From Siphonodentalium dalli (taxonomy: Eukaryota; Mollusca; Scaphopoda; Gadilida; Siphonodentaliidae): a stretch of 64,000 nt of DNA. The translations under genes and the position numbers were made by a program. The first letter of the stretch is position 1. Each line of letters begins with the position of its first letter. The notes under the pieces were generated by a model. That model searched no databases and had not been told where the DNA came from. It saw only the letters and a program-made list of their open reading frames with translations. Positions 51,701 through 58,891 of this stretch are shown here, piece by piece. The DNA is taken from assembly GCA_032622095.1 (NCBI GenBank), contig CP136062.1:53399349-53463348 (forward strand). Reading direction: 5' to 3'.

Positions 51701-54700
51701 TAACGACGTCAACTACGTCGTCGGCAATAACGACGAACACAACAACGTCGACAACAACAACAACGTCAACAACAACAACGACAATAACGACGACAACAGC
51801 AACGACAACGACAACGACGGCCACAACAGCAACAACTGAAGCAGGTATGCATAATACTCACAATTAAAACTGACACAAACATATGCAGCCAGTTATACAT
51901 GTATATTACATTTGCACCGAGATATAGCCCTGGGATGAGGTAAACGATCTTAATACATTAGGGCCTATACGCACGTTCTATTCTGCATAAATCAAGACCA
52001 GAAATGCAAGCGAAATCGTTCGTATTTCACATATCATCATCTTCATTACATATCTTATGGCATTGGCCCTATTATTGGTAACTCATGTGCGCCCAAAAGT
52101 TAACGTACATGTTTAGTTACATGGTATAACAGCATACTACGGGGTTCTCCATTATGTTACAATGGGGGATAACGATATGACGGTCCGAGATTTGAGTGTG
52201 GATTTATGGTCTATTTATAAATAACTCATCTGAAGCACGATGTGTCATTGGTAAACCGACATGGTATCAAATTAATATGTTGCTATATTACAAATATATC
52301 CTTATTTATGAGATTGTTTCTTTAATTTATTTTTATGAGTAAGAAAACTATGAAAATTCTTGAATTGATCGAAACAATTATGATTCCTCTCATGATTGCG
52401 AAAGATATCATGGACATTATGATTACTCACTCTCTATTTCCCTTGAGCTATCGTGTACCTCATTTGGCTCAAAATAACCAGTGTAACAGTTGCCCTCCTT
52501 ATCACGCATACATGTAATGTTGTTATAGGTGAGTAAATAACCTCACTTTTTCTTAATCAACAGGGTGTAAAACAGAAACAACGAACACGACAATGCAACA
52601 AACAACAATCGGTCCAGGTATGTATATACATAATAAATATATTGAATACTGGCGAAAATCCCGAAGTTCCCTTTCTTCTACACACCGAGAGGTTGCTTGG
52701 AGATATCGCATCCCCCTTTAAACTTTAACTATTTACAAACCTGCATGATACAGTTTACACCGAGAGGTTGCTTGCAGATCTCGGATCTCCCTTTACACTA
52801 ACAATTTACACACCTGTATGATACATTTTTACACCGATATGTTGAGTGGAATGTAACGCGCACGGGGTTTCAAATATTTGCAAAACGTAATAGCCAAATC
52901 CGCAAATCCATTGGAACTACATTACATGTACGTGTCCAATGTCACGAGCCAAAAACTAATTACCCAGACAAATGGTAGTGTGCCTTCAAAATAAGTCCTT
53001 CGGTTCCCCATGCACGCTAAATAAAATCTAATCCATTTTGGAGTGAGCCCTATTCTTTGCTGAGATCCCTGACAATTTGCATGTCACTCCAGAACTCAAT
53101 TTGGACCTTTACGACGTTAACTTCCGGAAAAAGAAATGTCAACCTGCTATGCTCCATGACTGAGTATGATGTGCAATAAAACGTAAAAATTTAGCTGGGC
53201 GGCTGTGCCGTCTAATGACAGTTTAAGGGGCAGAACCCAGTCAGGTTGTAATGCACGGACACTCGAACCGTACATCTAGACCGTCACGCCAACTGCAGCA
53301 GCCAAATATAGATTTGTCAACCAATTTATTTGTCTTGAGTCAGTTTTCCCCTTGACTTCCATGACCGAAATTGCCATGTGCAGAGAAACCATTGCTGCAT
53401 TCGTCAGCCTGAAGTAGTCCAGGGCGTTGTGTAGTATGAATGCCACATTGATAAATCATGATCTCTAGGTTAGGACCCTCGACTTTGTAAATTTCCATCA
53501 GACCCAGATGTGCACCACAAGGGAAGGAATCCGTGACGTCAACCTTTGTTTGATGAAAGATTTGTATTCCCATAGGTTTCGACAGTGTACCACTGGGGAG
53601 GAAAACTACACTTCCCATCTAGCCCCAGTCTCAGCTCTACCACATACTTAGGGGAGAAACCACATTTCCCACCTGGCCCTAGTATTATCAGCTCCAGATC
53701 CCACCATCAACATGGCCGAGGCATTACGGCATGATTATTCACTTTCACATCTTCAAACAGAAGCCGCACATCTGGAGACGTTAAAATGTGACCAACTCAC
53801 CATGTTGGCGACACATACCGGTACATCCAGCCTGGACACATCTCTCGGCCTCCTGCGTATCTCGTCTGTACAGCTTTAATATGCGCCTACTATACTAAGA
53901 CCTTAGGGTGGCCAGGTTGGTGTGACTCCGGTATGGCTCGTCAACCAAGTGGTATAATTCGGAATTGTCTTCGTCAATATCTCTGCATATGTCAGGTAGG
54001 AATAGGATAACGAGGGTTGGCATATCATGAGTTGCTCACGGGGTTGAGTGCCTGCCATCTGCGTCGGAGTCGTTGACTAAAATATCTGGTCCGGTCACTC
54101 AACCCAGGGTGGTCGACCATCAGACAGGGTGTCCAAAAATCATGTGGTATACCTTTCTGGTTACCATCATCACTGGCCATCCATAAATATCTGCCTGGTC
54201 CGCCACTGATGGTCGACCCCCAACAAGAGCTCCATCTGAGATGCTAACCCGGAATCAAGGATACCAACTTGTCCAAAAAGGCTTCTATAATTACTATCGC
54301 CGGTCTAAATGAAGTGGGAAGCCCTCAGTGTGTTAACCATGTAGTGTCACTGTGAGGGTGCCCAACTTCAGCTCCTCTTGTACGCCAACTTTCTTTGGAC
54401 CCAATTGTCGTCCAACTACCAAGACAGACGTGGGCAGCCAGCCACATAAATTCTGCAAAAGTCATATCATCAAAATTGAACATCGATCGTGCAAGGTTGG
54501 ATCGCACATAGGACATACCAATCACAGCCAGCCCATCGCCTTATCATTCTTTAAGAGCTTTCTGGTCTTCCCAGGTAATTATCTGGCTGTGAAGGTTGTC
54601 CAACGAGTGGAAGAGCAACCGAGCATGACCAATCTCAGTAAATCCTTTTTATGTTTTAAGGTACGCCACATTGAGATGCGCCAACGGGTGTTCATATTGG

Positions 54701-57388
54701 TCACCAAATACCTGGGATTCCCAATATATCGTAAGCGATGTTAAGGGTTAACAATGTATTTGGCTGACCGTGAATTCTCTGAGGGATACCTCTTCTCATA
54801 CCTATCGTCTGCTTATCGGTGGCTGCCCACATCAGTCCAAAGTTGGTGTGACAATCGGGGACCAAGTAGCTATTAAAAATTGGCAAGCCACAATTGCTAA
54901 TGTATGTAGGAGTCCAAATGATGGTCGCCCATAAAAGAGCGCCAATAAAATTTAAATTACCAATCGTGGGGATACCAAAATGAGAATCGTTCATGGTGCA
55001 CACAATATTTGGTCGCCAATTTCTAGGTCTACCCAACATGTCGCCAGCCTCTGCGAATGACCTCTCCATGAATTGATTCTTCCACTGGTCGACAATCAGG
55101 GTTTCCATTGAATTGGCAGACCAAACATTGTGTGACAATTTGAGAAAAAGGCATCCAAAGACGTTACAAACAGCCAACCGTTCCTAGGGATGCCAAAATG
55201 AGAAATGGATGCTCACTGATTCTCGTAAATCTTCGATCTGCTTAACCCAAATGAAAACGTCATTGAAGCAAACATTGGTCAACAAATACCTGGGATTCCC
55301 AATATATTGCCAGCCTACCACTGGTCTTTCTTCAAAAGACACCTCCGACCACTTTCCAGTCTTCTGCTAGGCGATAGTAAGGGCTACCGATGCATTTGGC
55401 TGACCGTGTGCTTCAATTCAGCTCTTGATCTTGACATGTGAGAAGTCCGAAGACTTCTGACAAATTCCAAAAACATATCTATCTTATACTCGACATTGAC
55501 CAATCAGAATGCGAGATGCCGAAAAGTATTGATTTTCTATAAATAGGACAGCTATCTCTGTGTAGAGAAACCCGATTAATAATTCACCGCTGACGGCTCT
55601 CAGCTGTCTCCACTGAAATTCCATCTGCTAAAATTCCCTAACTAGGATATATTCCATGTCCGTGACAGGAGATGAAGTAGCACTTAAGACTTAGTTAGCA
55701 ATACATAATTTCCAGCACTTTTGGCCAACTTGAGAGGGGGTACTGTACTTCAAATCAATACTGAGCCATTGTCATTGGAAAGGCCCCATCCGACATTTCT
55801 TATTTTTGACAGAAATAGTACGTGTCAAAAATATATGTACTTTAGGTTTGTTCGTTCTGAATACGTTTACCATTGTCAACCCAAAAGTAGACCATCTATG
55901 ACAGAGCGAATGTCAATAAATAAGCTTATCATACATGATATAGCTACAACGGAACGGAACATATTTGAAATAGAAACAGTTATCATAGCAATTTCTGAAT
56001 ATTGTCAAGTGGATACGACAACACTAAGGGGAGCGCAATCGGGCTATTGTCCTATAACCAAAAACAGACGAAGTTGGCCCGCACTGAATACGAAAATAAT
56101 TAACATTTTTGTTAACATTAACAGTTATGTAAAATAATCAAACCAGCATAGCGTCACATTTAACACATATACACTGGCAGTTATGCCCCATATAGTTATT
56201 TTTCAGCCATCCTACAATCCGTGATATCATATACTGCTATATTAGAGCTTGCACATTTTGCATAAATCCAAACAAGAAATGCATGAAATTTCCAATGAAT
56301 AAATTATCTGGATATATCCAACTGAGAATGACTTTGTTCTGATAGTTTGATATTCCCACCAGTATTTAGTGTAATGTTTTTTGTCAAATGTTTGGAATGA
56401 AAATGACCCTCAGTTGGAAATTTGCCAACCATGGGGGGATTCATGATGGGAATTTTCAACTTGAAAAATTCATATCTAAGTGAGTACGTGAATAAGCTAT
56501 TCTGAACTTTGGGATATTGGTGTCCTTCAAGGCCGGGATGCGGTGGATATTCTAAGTGGATACCCCTAACGAAGACTGTAGCTACCTCCCTGTTCAATAA
56601 CATCCTATTGAATATTTCGTGAGAAATTCGTATGAACTGACATACATTGTCCATCAAACATTGTGTAATGTACGCGAATGTACAGCATTAATGGAATCAA
56701 ACTGACATTCATATACGTTGGTTGTGTTTATGTTGCAGATTGTAAAACGTTGAAGGAAGATGGAAATTTGAATGATGGCTCATACAGGATCACACCAGAT
56801 GGCGCCACGGAAATTACTGTCGTCTGCGACATGACGACATATGACGGCGGATGGACGGTTATACAGCAAAGACGAGACGGATGCACTGATTTCTATAGGA
56901 ACTGGACAGAGTACGAAAACGGATTTGGTGAACGAACCCTATATGGTAACTACTGGATCGGACTGAAGAACATTCGCGAACTCTCCTCAACTGGCACAAC
57001 CGAGCTTCTCATAACGATGACAACAGTAGACGGACAGAATAAATTTGCTCGCTATTCCAGCTTCAGTCTCGACGACGTTTCAACCAACTACGCTCTCCGC
57101 GTGTCGGGTTACAGCGGGGACGCGGGTGATTCTATGGCACAGTATCATGACGGGAAGCAGTTCAGCACGTTCGACAATGACCACCCCGATCCATCATGTC
57201 CCGCCGAATCTTGCCCCAGCACACGTCACGGGGCATGGTGGTATGGGTGCTGCTATCAGAGTCATCTCAACGGAGAGTATCTAACCATGACATACCTTAG
57301 CGCAACTGATTACGGAATTGAATGGTACCTTGACCTTGACCCAAATGCAATGAAGTACACCACGATGATGCTTCGGCGAGTGGGATGA
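17155..57388 (+). CDS. Secreted PAN/Apple-EGF-Thr-rich-FReD protein, five coding exons
   Basis: Inferred gene model joining exons 17155-17460, 18802-18907, 51644-51844, 52564-52617 and 56739-57388. The joined length is 1317 nt, a continuous frame of 438 residues plus stop. Each exon is bounded by AG and GT, and the phases fit: 0 at the first junction, 1 at the other three. Domain order is signal peptide (about 1-27), PAN/Apple-like (about 28-100), EGF-like (103-137), Thr/Ser stalk (138-204), short Thr linker (205-222) and fibrinogen-related domain (223-438). Family knowledge: FReD proteins are extracellular lectin-like recognition or adhesion molecules, and PAN domains bind protein or carbohydrate, so a secreted humoral or mucus lectin is plausible. 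No transmembrane segment follows the FReD. Exon linkage across a 33-kb repeat-filled intron is inference; the EGF domain lacks its sixth cysteine, so a small exon may have been missed. Confidence 0.6.
17826..18330 (+). repeat. Degenerate tandem repeat, about 155-bp unit (intron 1)
   Basis: Three units are marked by 'ggtttgtcccgaatgctttg' (17888), 'ggtttgtcccaattgttttt' (18041) and 'gggtttattccgatttgttt' (18201), each followed by similar 'tcgcgattttgtccgtcc' type words. It also contains an 18-bp duplication (TATTATCTCCATATTTACA) near 18240-18283. Confidence 0.65.
18802..18907 (+). CDS. Exon: EGF-like domain, sixth cysteine missing
   Basis: The acceptor TTCTTCCAG ends at 18801 and the donor ACCG|GTGAGT follows 18907. 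The 106-nt exon enters in phase 0 and leaves in phase 1, matching the exons on both sides. It encodes an EGF-like arrangement with PC, SPCGANSIC and GCRC spacing (five cysteines). The expected final cysteine after the GCRCIPFDRTG segment is absent, and the next recognised exon starts directly with Ser/Thr. Either the domain is degenerate or a small phase 1-1 exon in the long intron supplies the cysteine. Confidence 0.65.
18908..20490 (+). other. Start of the 33-kb intron 2; no gene
   Basis: Follows the EGF exon donor. Unique-looking AT-rich sequence with G/C-rich words near 19500-19620 that loosely resemble 9840-10015. I found no EGF-completing exon here by eye. Confidence 0.4.
20495..20830 (+). 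repeat. Dispersed repeat family A, copy 1
   Basis: The words TAGTCAGGAGGCA, TTTTTGCTAAACATTTTTAG, ACATTGTTGGCAATTTTCTA and AGCAACCGTTGCTATG recur in the same order on the opposite strand at 45530-45895. Likely an old transposon. No terminal structure was resolved. Confidence 0.6.
20980..21855 (+). repeat. Two diverged direct copies, about 560-bp period
   Basis: 20980-21290 and 21543-21855 share GACTTTAGT(G/A)ACTAAAGCATG, GGTTTCCATGGCAACGG and GGTCAATTGCTAAGGTCAAG in order. The TCAAGGTCA words are nuclear-receptor half-site-like. Part of the intron. Confidence 0.65.
22555..23150 (+). repeat. Degenerate tandem repeats, about 140-150-bp unit
   Basis: Four to five units marked by 'taccaaatataagctgaata' and 'gatggttcttgag' near 22680, 22830 and 22957, with diverged units on each side. 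Confidence 0.65.
23925..24185 (+). repeat. Dispersed repeat family B, copy 1
   Basis: Words such as GGACGGATTAAAA, CCGGTAAAAGGTGTAGTTG and TTATTCGGATGCCAAGAAGT recur inverted at about 51090-51290. Both copies are intronic. Confidence 0.65.
24500..25370. repeat. Degenerate tandem repeats, roughly 170-190-bp unit
   Basis: Four or more units carry 'gccagccgc.ttttgta', 'ttcagttcgt.gtgt' and 'acttcaaatgggata' in a fixed order (near 24600, 24760, 24940, 25060, 25250). Confidence 0.6.
26132..26474 (+). repeat. Direct duplication, about 95 bp, 248 bp apart
   Basis: 26132-26226 and 26379-26474 share AAGTATCAACAATGTGTCTA and CTCAGTAGTTCTGA. It lies just outside the left end of the Mutator-like element. 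Confidence 0.65.
26587..30453. mobile_element. Mutator-like non-autonomous element, about 475-bp TIRs, 10-bp TSD
   Basis: Left arm 26587-27061 and right arm 29971-30453 are inverted copies (from GCTCATGGTGGTTTTGTATG inward to ...CAGGGAGCT.TTGACC). They are flanked by direct TACTCTAGTA at 26577-26586 and 30454-30463. Very long TIRs plus a 9-11-bp duplication fit Mutator/MULE elements. The 2.9-kb core has no open frame that I can assign, so it is non-autonomous. A 74-bp segment of the left arm (26816-26888) is repeated directly at 27067-27140. Confidence 0.75.
31660..36185. repeat. Inverted satellite array of 33/35/43-bp units
   Basis: The unit core is GTATGACCGGCGGATAATATG followed by an optional TTCATATGA/C or GA and AACCTCC(A/C)(C/T)CGC, giving lengths of 33, 35 and 43 bp. 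31660-31965 runs in one orientation; 31975-36185 runs in the other. Long open frames on the minus strand arise because the unit lacks stop codons; they are not genes. Confidence 0.9.
33043..34596 (-). repeat. 777-bp higher-order repeat, two copies
   Basis: The order of unit variants and individual substitutions at 33043-33819 repeats at 33820-34596, including the GTATGAACGGTGG variant at 33660 and 34437. This shows a recent segmental duplication inside the array. Confidence 0.8.
37640..37880 (+). repeat. Diverged units of the 145-bp repeat of 3-6 kb
   Basis: Contains GACGACGCCACA, CTAAACCACA, CACGGAGATGA, AAGTTTGTTAGAAACCG and GATTCGAGCGGTGTGCCA words in the same order as 5365-6230. Confidence 0.5.
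37887..37930. repeat. Lone TIR relic of the 49276-51034 element family
   Basis: TAGAGACCTTTCTCAAAATCACG...CGATTACGGAT matches the terminal inverted repeat found at 49276 and 51034. No partner end is seen nearby. Confidence 0.5.
37931..39040. other. No gene; probable 5' flank or 5' UTR of the LINE
   Basis: No coding sign. The LINE's 5' boundary could lie anywhere in the last few hundred bases; I could not fix it. Confidence 0.35.
39074..40295 (+). pseudogene. LINE ORF1, coiled-coil nucleic-acid-binding protein, two frameshifts
   Basis: Start chosen at ATG 39074 (context GCGATGG); the frame is open slightly further upstream but without ATG. The frame is open to TGA at 40121-40123. The N-terminal half is polar, Ser/Asp-rich, with a basic KIVIRKRKNK patch. 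Residues about 170-220 form a coiled coil (LKQEMTGVQKEVKNLRD...), followed by LEQHGRGNTLRFLNFP, the start of an RNA-binding (RRM-like) domain seen in L1-type ORF1 proteins. One missing base near 40109-40111 and one missing A near 40185-40188 interrupt the frame, and reading on in the shifted frames reaches TGA at 40293-40295. Part of this end (about 40123-40172) is duplicated at 40358-40408. Confidence 0.75.
40780..40900 (+). repeat. T-rich low-complexity run between ORF1 and ORF2
   Basis: TTATTATT and then TTTTTTGTTG-type repeats in the LINE spacer. The open frame across it encodes only Ile/Phe/Leu/Val runs and is not a gene. Confidence 0.8.
41006..41221 (+). other. Small hydrophobic open frame overlapping ORF2 start
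   Basis: A 71-codon frame, ATG at 41006, with a hydrophobic N-terminal segment (VVYMLFFVCYLFNVL). Its stop overlaps the ORF2 start by 11 nt (ATGGGAGTTAG). It could provide termination-reinitiation coupling to ORF2, or be chance. Confidence 0.25.
41211..44548 (+). pseudogene. LINE ORF2: APE endonuclease plus reverse transcriptase, one frameshift
   Basis: From ATG 41211 the first 425 codons carry a 2A-like CGDIHQNPGP (residues 57-66) and an AP endonuclease: N83 in YNIRS, E108 in FTETHID, GGGIAVYF, YR180-181, GDLNSD (212-217) and VSDH (273-276). A T6 run at 42459-42464 has lost (or gained) T, shifting frame. The frame then continues to TAA at 44546-44548. The reverse transcriptase shows NYRPISLLP, FCDISKAFERVWH, GVPQGSILGP and YADD (at about 43370-43390), all catalytic Asp present. 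The C-terminal CQCGHPCKDAVHYFFQC is a Cys/His motif common in such LINEs. Confidence 0.9.
41379..41408 (+). other. 2A-like ribosome-skipping motif in ORF2
   Basis: The peptide CGDIHQNPGP conforms to the NPGP core of 2A peptides; the canonical form is D-(V/I)-E-x-N-P-G-P, and here His replaces Glu. It directly follows a hydrophobic segment (VIACLLIL) and precedes the endonuclease, the position reported for 2A-like motifs in other non-LTR elements. Confidence 0.5.
45134..45139 (+). terminator. Polyadenylation signal of the LINE
   Basis: AATAAA about 590 bp after the ORF2 stop, followed by AT-rich unique sequence. Confidence 0.4.
45530..45895 (-). repeat. Dispersed repeat family A, copy 2
   Basis: Reverse complement follows 20495-20830 in word order. 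It contains TGACCTTTGACCT (45727-45739 region), a perfect DR1-type nuclear-receptor element, followed by TGACCTTGA. Confidence 0.6.
45896..47396. other. No gene; contains a 98-bp palindrome
   Basis: Apart from the palindrome at 46112-46209 the sequence is unstructured. Small open frames have no recognisable domain. Confidence 0.4.
46112..46209. repeat. Imperfect palindrome, arms about 45 bp
   Basis: GATAATATTCTCAGCATCGG...GGTAATCGGT pairs with ACCGATTACC...TTCGAATATTATCC around a GCAAGCGCCTC centre. MITE-like hairpin. Confidence 0.65.
47397..48120 (+). mobile_element. Dispersed repeat, GACCCGACTTCGTCCGGGC head, CA-rich tail, copy 1
   Basis: Starts ACTAGAAGTTGACCCGACTTC. It carries 'ccaaatttcaagtcga' and 'gccattttcgagtccatcga' blocks and ends in (ACAC/ACAG)n, then AGATCTTTCAAAATATATAA. 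A second copy follows head-to-tail. The layout resembles the SINE or RTE-tail type repeats widespread in invertebrates. Confidence 0.6.
48116..48742 (+). mobile_element. Dispersed repeat, same family, copy 2 in tandem
   Basis: Same head and tail as copy 1, the two joined at ACTAG. The core repeats a block 'tttgaccttgaa.tgacc..ttcaaggtcaaggtca' four times, giving many AGGTCA half-sites. (CA)n lies at 48684-48714. Confidence 0.6.
49276..51034. mobile_element. TIR DNA transposon relic, 1.76 kb, about 45-bp TIRs
   Basis: The left end (49276-49320, GAGACCTTTCGCA..CTCACGTTTACGATTACG) and right end (50989-51034) are inverted copies. The flanks give TA, or ATT if the TIR is extended by one base, as target duplication. 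Subterminal copies of TTTCGCAAAACGATTACG lie inside the left end. It contains transposase-like remnants at 49640-50100 and a lone related TIR lies at 37887. Confidence 0.65.
49640..50100 (+). pseudogene. Decayed PIF/Harbinger-like transposase
   Basis: Frames are broken by many stops, but words fit the family in order: FRKSDIR, then PNRNKVDTVEAMCIKLL (usual form R-x-K-V-D-x-x-E-A-L-C), and near 50060 GTSNRIEYL (usual DGTxxxI region). About 85 bp upstream is unassigned. The same DNA recurs decayed at 1375-1410 and, inverted, at 13930-14095. The assignment rests on short matches by eye. Confidence 0.4.
51090..51290 (-). repeat. Dispersed repeat family B, copy 2
   Basis: Inverse of 23925-24185; similar along the whole length except for a deletion of about 60 bp. 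It lies directly outside the TIR element. Confidence 0.6.
51644..51844 (+). CDS. Exon: Thr/Ser-rich mucin-like stalk made of ACA/ACG triplets
   Basis: A long CT-rich polypyrimidine tract (51602-51634) and CAG at 51641-51643 precede the exon, and the donor GCAG|GTATGC follows. Length is 201 nt, phase 1 to phase 1, so it can be skipped or duplicated without changing frame. It encodes 67 residues that are almost all Thr with interspersed Ser, Ile and Ala, which suggests a densely O-glycosylated spacer between the EGF and FReD modules. The DNA is an ACA/ACG trinucleotide microsatellite, so length polymorphism is expected. The minus-strand reading (poly-Val) is an artefact of the repeat. Confidence 0.6.
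52564..52617 (+). CDS. Exon: short Thr-rich linker
   Basis: Acceptor TTAATCAACAG ends at 52563 and donor CCAG|GTATGT begins at 52618. The 54-nt exon is phase 1 to phase 1 and adds 18 residues, starting Gly-Cys-Lys and continuing Thr/Asn/Gln-rich with one NTT sequon. It extends the stalk. The two good splice sites and the matching phase are the evidence; its small size keeps confidence moderate. Confidence 0.55.
52682..52830 (+). repeat. Two direct copies of about 75 bp
   Basis: ACACCGAGAGGTTGCTTG(G/C)AGAT ... CTG(C/T)ATGATACA is repeated once, in the intron between the linker and FReD exons. Confidence 0.75.
53205..53312 (-). mobile_element. Possible tRNA-derived SINE head
   Basis: On the minus strand TGGCGTGACGG (box A-like, 53281-53291) and GGTTCGAGTGTCC (box B-like, 53257-53269) have RNA polymerase III promoter spacing. 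The box B has extra bases compared with GGTTCGANNCC, and no tail or duplication was found. Confidence 0.3.
53712..53879 (+). other. 55-codon open frame with strong start context
   Basis: AACATGG start; the peptide begins MAEALRHDYSLSHLQTEAAH, with a helical, acidic composition. It lies inside the last intron. No family recognised; could be a retroelement gag start or chance. Confidence 0.2.
53880..56738 (+). other. Intron 4, repeat-like but no exon found
   Basis: A segment 'aaatacctgggattcccaata' with following words occurs at 54700-54780 and again, expanded, at 55280-55420, showing an old duplication. The minus-strand frame 54701-55177 lies across this and has no recognisable domain. The last 500 bp before the FReD exon are unique. 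Confidence 0.4.
56739..57388 (+). CDS. Terminal exon: complete fibrinogen-related domain (FReD)
   Basis: Acceptor TTTATGTTGCAG ends at 56738; the exon enters in phase 1 and ends with TGA at 57386-57388, giving about 215 residues, the usual FReD length. Hallmarks in order: DCKTL start, GGWTVIQQRRDG, NGFG, YWIGLKNI, YALRVSGYSGDAGDS, FSTFDNDHPD (Ca-binding loop type), GAWWYGCCYQSHLNGEY, and a C-terminal MMLRR. There is an extra cysteine pair (PSCPAESC) before the GAWWY motif. One NWT sequon is present. By family knowledge this fold binds acetylated or other glycans and often serves in innate recognition, but the ligand cannot be read from sequence. Confidence 0.92.
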
Positions 57389-57508
57389 TAGTGGTGGTCC
57401 CGATCCGAATGATACATGCAGTTATCGTCTTATTTGATGAACCAACTCCATACGGTAACTACTGGATCGGACTGAGGAACATTCGCGAACTCTTGTCAAC
57501 TAGTATAA

Positions 57509-57643
57509 GGATAGGACTTAACAAAAGCCCCCAAGCTTGTTGCCCACTCCCCTTTTGAACACTTTAAAATTATATGTCAAGTATTTTATTGTTTGTAATT
57601 CTGTTCTGTTTAGTTCAAATAAAATATTGTTTAAAAAAAAACA
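57509..57643 (+). mobile_element. Retroposed 3'-end fragment with poly(A) and 11-bp TSD
   Basis: The insert ends with AATAAA (57618-57623), about 12 bases and an A-rich tail, and is flanked by direct copies of AACTAGTATAA at 57498-57508 and 57644-57654. This is the signature of LINE-mediated retroposition of a transcript 3' end (SINE-like or 5'-truncated processed copy). It splits the FReD pseudo-fragment. Its source transcript is not identifiable by eye. Confidence 0.75.
57618..57623 (+). terminator. AATAAA about 230 bp after the FReD stop codon
   Basis: It lies inside the retroposed insert and is the first canonical polyadenylation hexamer that I see after the FReD stop. It could therefore serve as the gene's poly(A) signal. 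This is inference from position only. Confidence 0.3.
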
Positions 57644-57846
57644 AACTAGTATAACCGAGCTATACATAACGACGACAACAGCAGACGGACATGGGGAACA
57701 TGCCTCATATTCTAGCTTCAGTCTCGAAAGAAGGGTCATTTGGGGTCAAATGTCATTGGAGGAGCACATAATCATAATACACGGACTCAGCTGATTGTAT
57801 GAACGCGATATGTTCCTTACCAGGCAGATACTATGTCAACGATAAT

Positions 57847-58157
57847 AATGGTACTATATAGTGTATGTTGTAATAGTGGTACTATATAGTGTATGTTGTA
57901 ATAATGGTACTATATAGTGTATGTTGTAATAATGGTACTATATAGTGTCTGTTGTAATAATGGTACTATATAGTGTTTGTTGTAATAATGGTACTATATA
58001 GTGTATGTTGTAATAATGGTACTATATAGTGTATGTTGTAATAATGGTACTATATAGTGTATGTTGTAATAATGGTACTATATAGTGTATGTTGTAATAA
58101 TGGTACTATATAGTGTATGTTGTAATAATGGTACTATATAGTGTATGTTGTAATAAC
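57847..58157 (+). repeat. Minisatellite, 28-bp unit, 11 copies
   Basis: Unit GGTACTATATAGTGTATGTT plus GTAATAAT; starts at 57850 and every 28 bp to 58130, with very few substitutions. High identity implies recent expansion or active slippage. Confidence 0.95.
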
Positions 58158-58404
58158 ATTTAGCTAAAATGAACGACACTTGATCTATTAAAGATATACG
58201 GTCGCCGAAAAAATATTAAAGATGTTAAGTGAAGGTATATTACCAATGAATGGGTTGAAGTTAGCTTTGATCGTGTTTATAATCCGGTTACGATCACTGC
58301 AGTGTAAATCAGACGACACTTGAGCAACGTGAATTTCGTTACTTATTCCATATTCCTTATTCTCAAAATATTCGAAATTGTGGCAAATGACCACAAATTC
58401 GTAA

Positions 58405-58891
58405 GTGGCCAGCTCGGCGAGAAATTTTGGGCCGAAATTTGTTTGGGTCGAGTTCGTAAAAGTGGTCCGAAAAAGTGTCGAACATGTGCTCGGTCCGAAA
58501 TTTTTTAGAAAATGTGGCAAATGACCACGGGAACATACTCAGCAAAAAATAACAAATATTTGGGTAGAAAAGTCCGAAATGCCTCGAAATTAGGCAAAGT
58601 AAAAAAAATGAAGGGAAAATGGCCCCAATGAGTCCAAATTATCAAGTGGCCAGCTGGGCGGAACATTTTGGGCCGAAAATATTTTGGGTCGAGTTCGTAT
58701 AAGTGGTCCGAAAAAGTGTCGAACCTGTGCTCGGTCCGAAATTTTTAGAAAATGTGGCAAATGACCACGGGAGCATGCTCAGTAAAAAATTACACATATA
58801 TGGGCCAAAAAAAATTTGAGCCGAAATGTTCGAAATTAGGCCAATGTAAAAAAAATGATGGGAAAATGGCCCCAATGAGTCCAAATTATCA
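58405..58891 (+). repeat. Two direct copies, 241-bp period
   Basis: GTGGCCAGCT(C/G)GGCG, GTGGTCCGAAAAAGTGTCGA, GGCAAATGACCACGGGA and AATGGCCCCAATGAGTCCAA occur in both copies in order. Relatively recent tandem duplication. Confidence 0.85.

Larger units (their letters stand above)
57437..57732 (+). pseudogene. Broken partial copy of the FReD exon
   Basis: Starting about 50 bp after the stop codon, 57437-57498 matches the YGNYWIGLKNIREL part of the FReD exon (compare about 56930-56995), and 57650-57732 matches the following TELLITMTT to YSSFSLD part. The two halves are separated by a 135-bp insertion. There is no intact frame, and similarity stops near 57732. This is a tandem, partial duplication of the neighbouring exon, now dead. 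Confidence 0.8.

Noticed and set aside
51558-51824. Poly-Val open frame on the minus strand
   Set aside because: Antisense of the ACA/ACG triplet exon; the + strand has splice sites and matching phase.
53205-53312. Functional tRNA gene
   Set aside because: Box A- and box B-like words exist, but box B is non-canonical and no cloverleaf can be folded by eye; at most a SINE head.
54701-55177. 158-codon minus-strand open frame
   Set aside because: Lies across a duplicated intronic segment and has no recognisable domain.
57847-58157. CRISPR-like 28-bp repeats
   Set aside because: Repeats abut directly with no spacers; a simple minisatellite.
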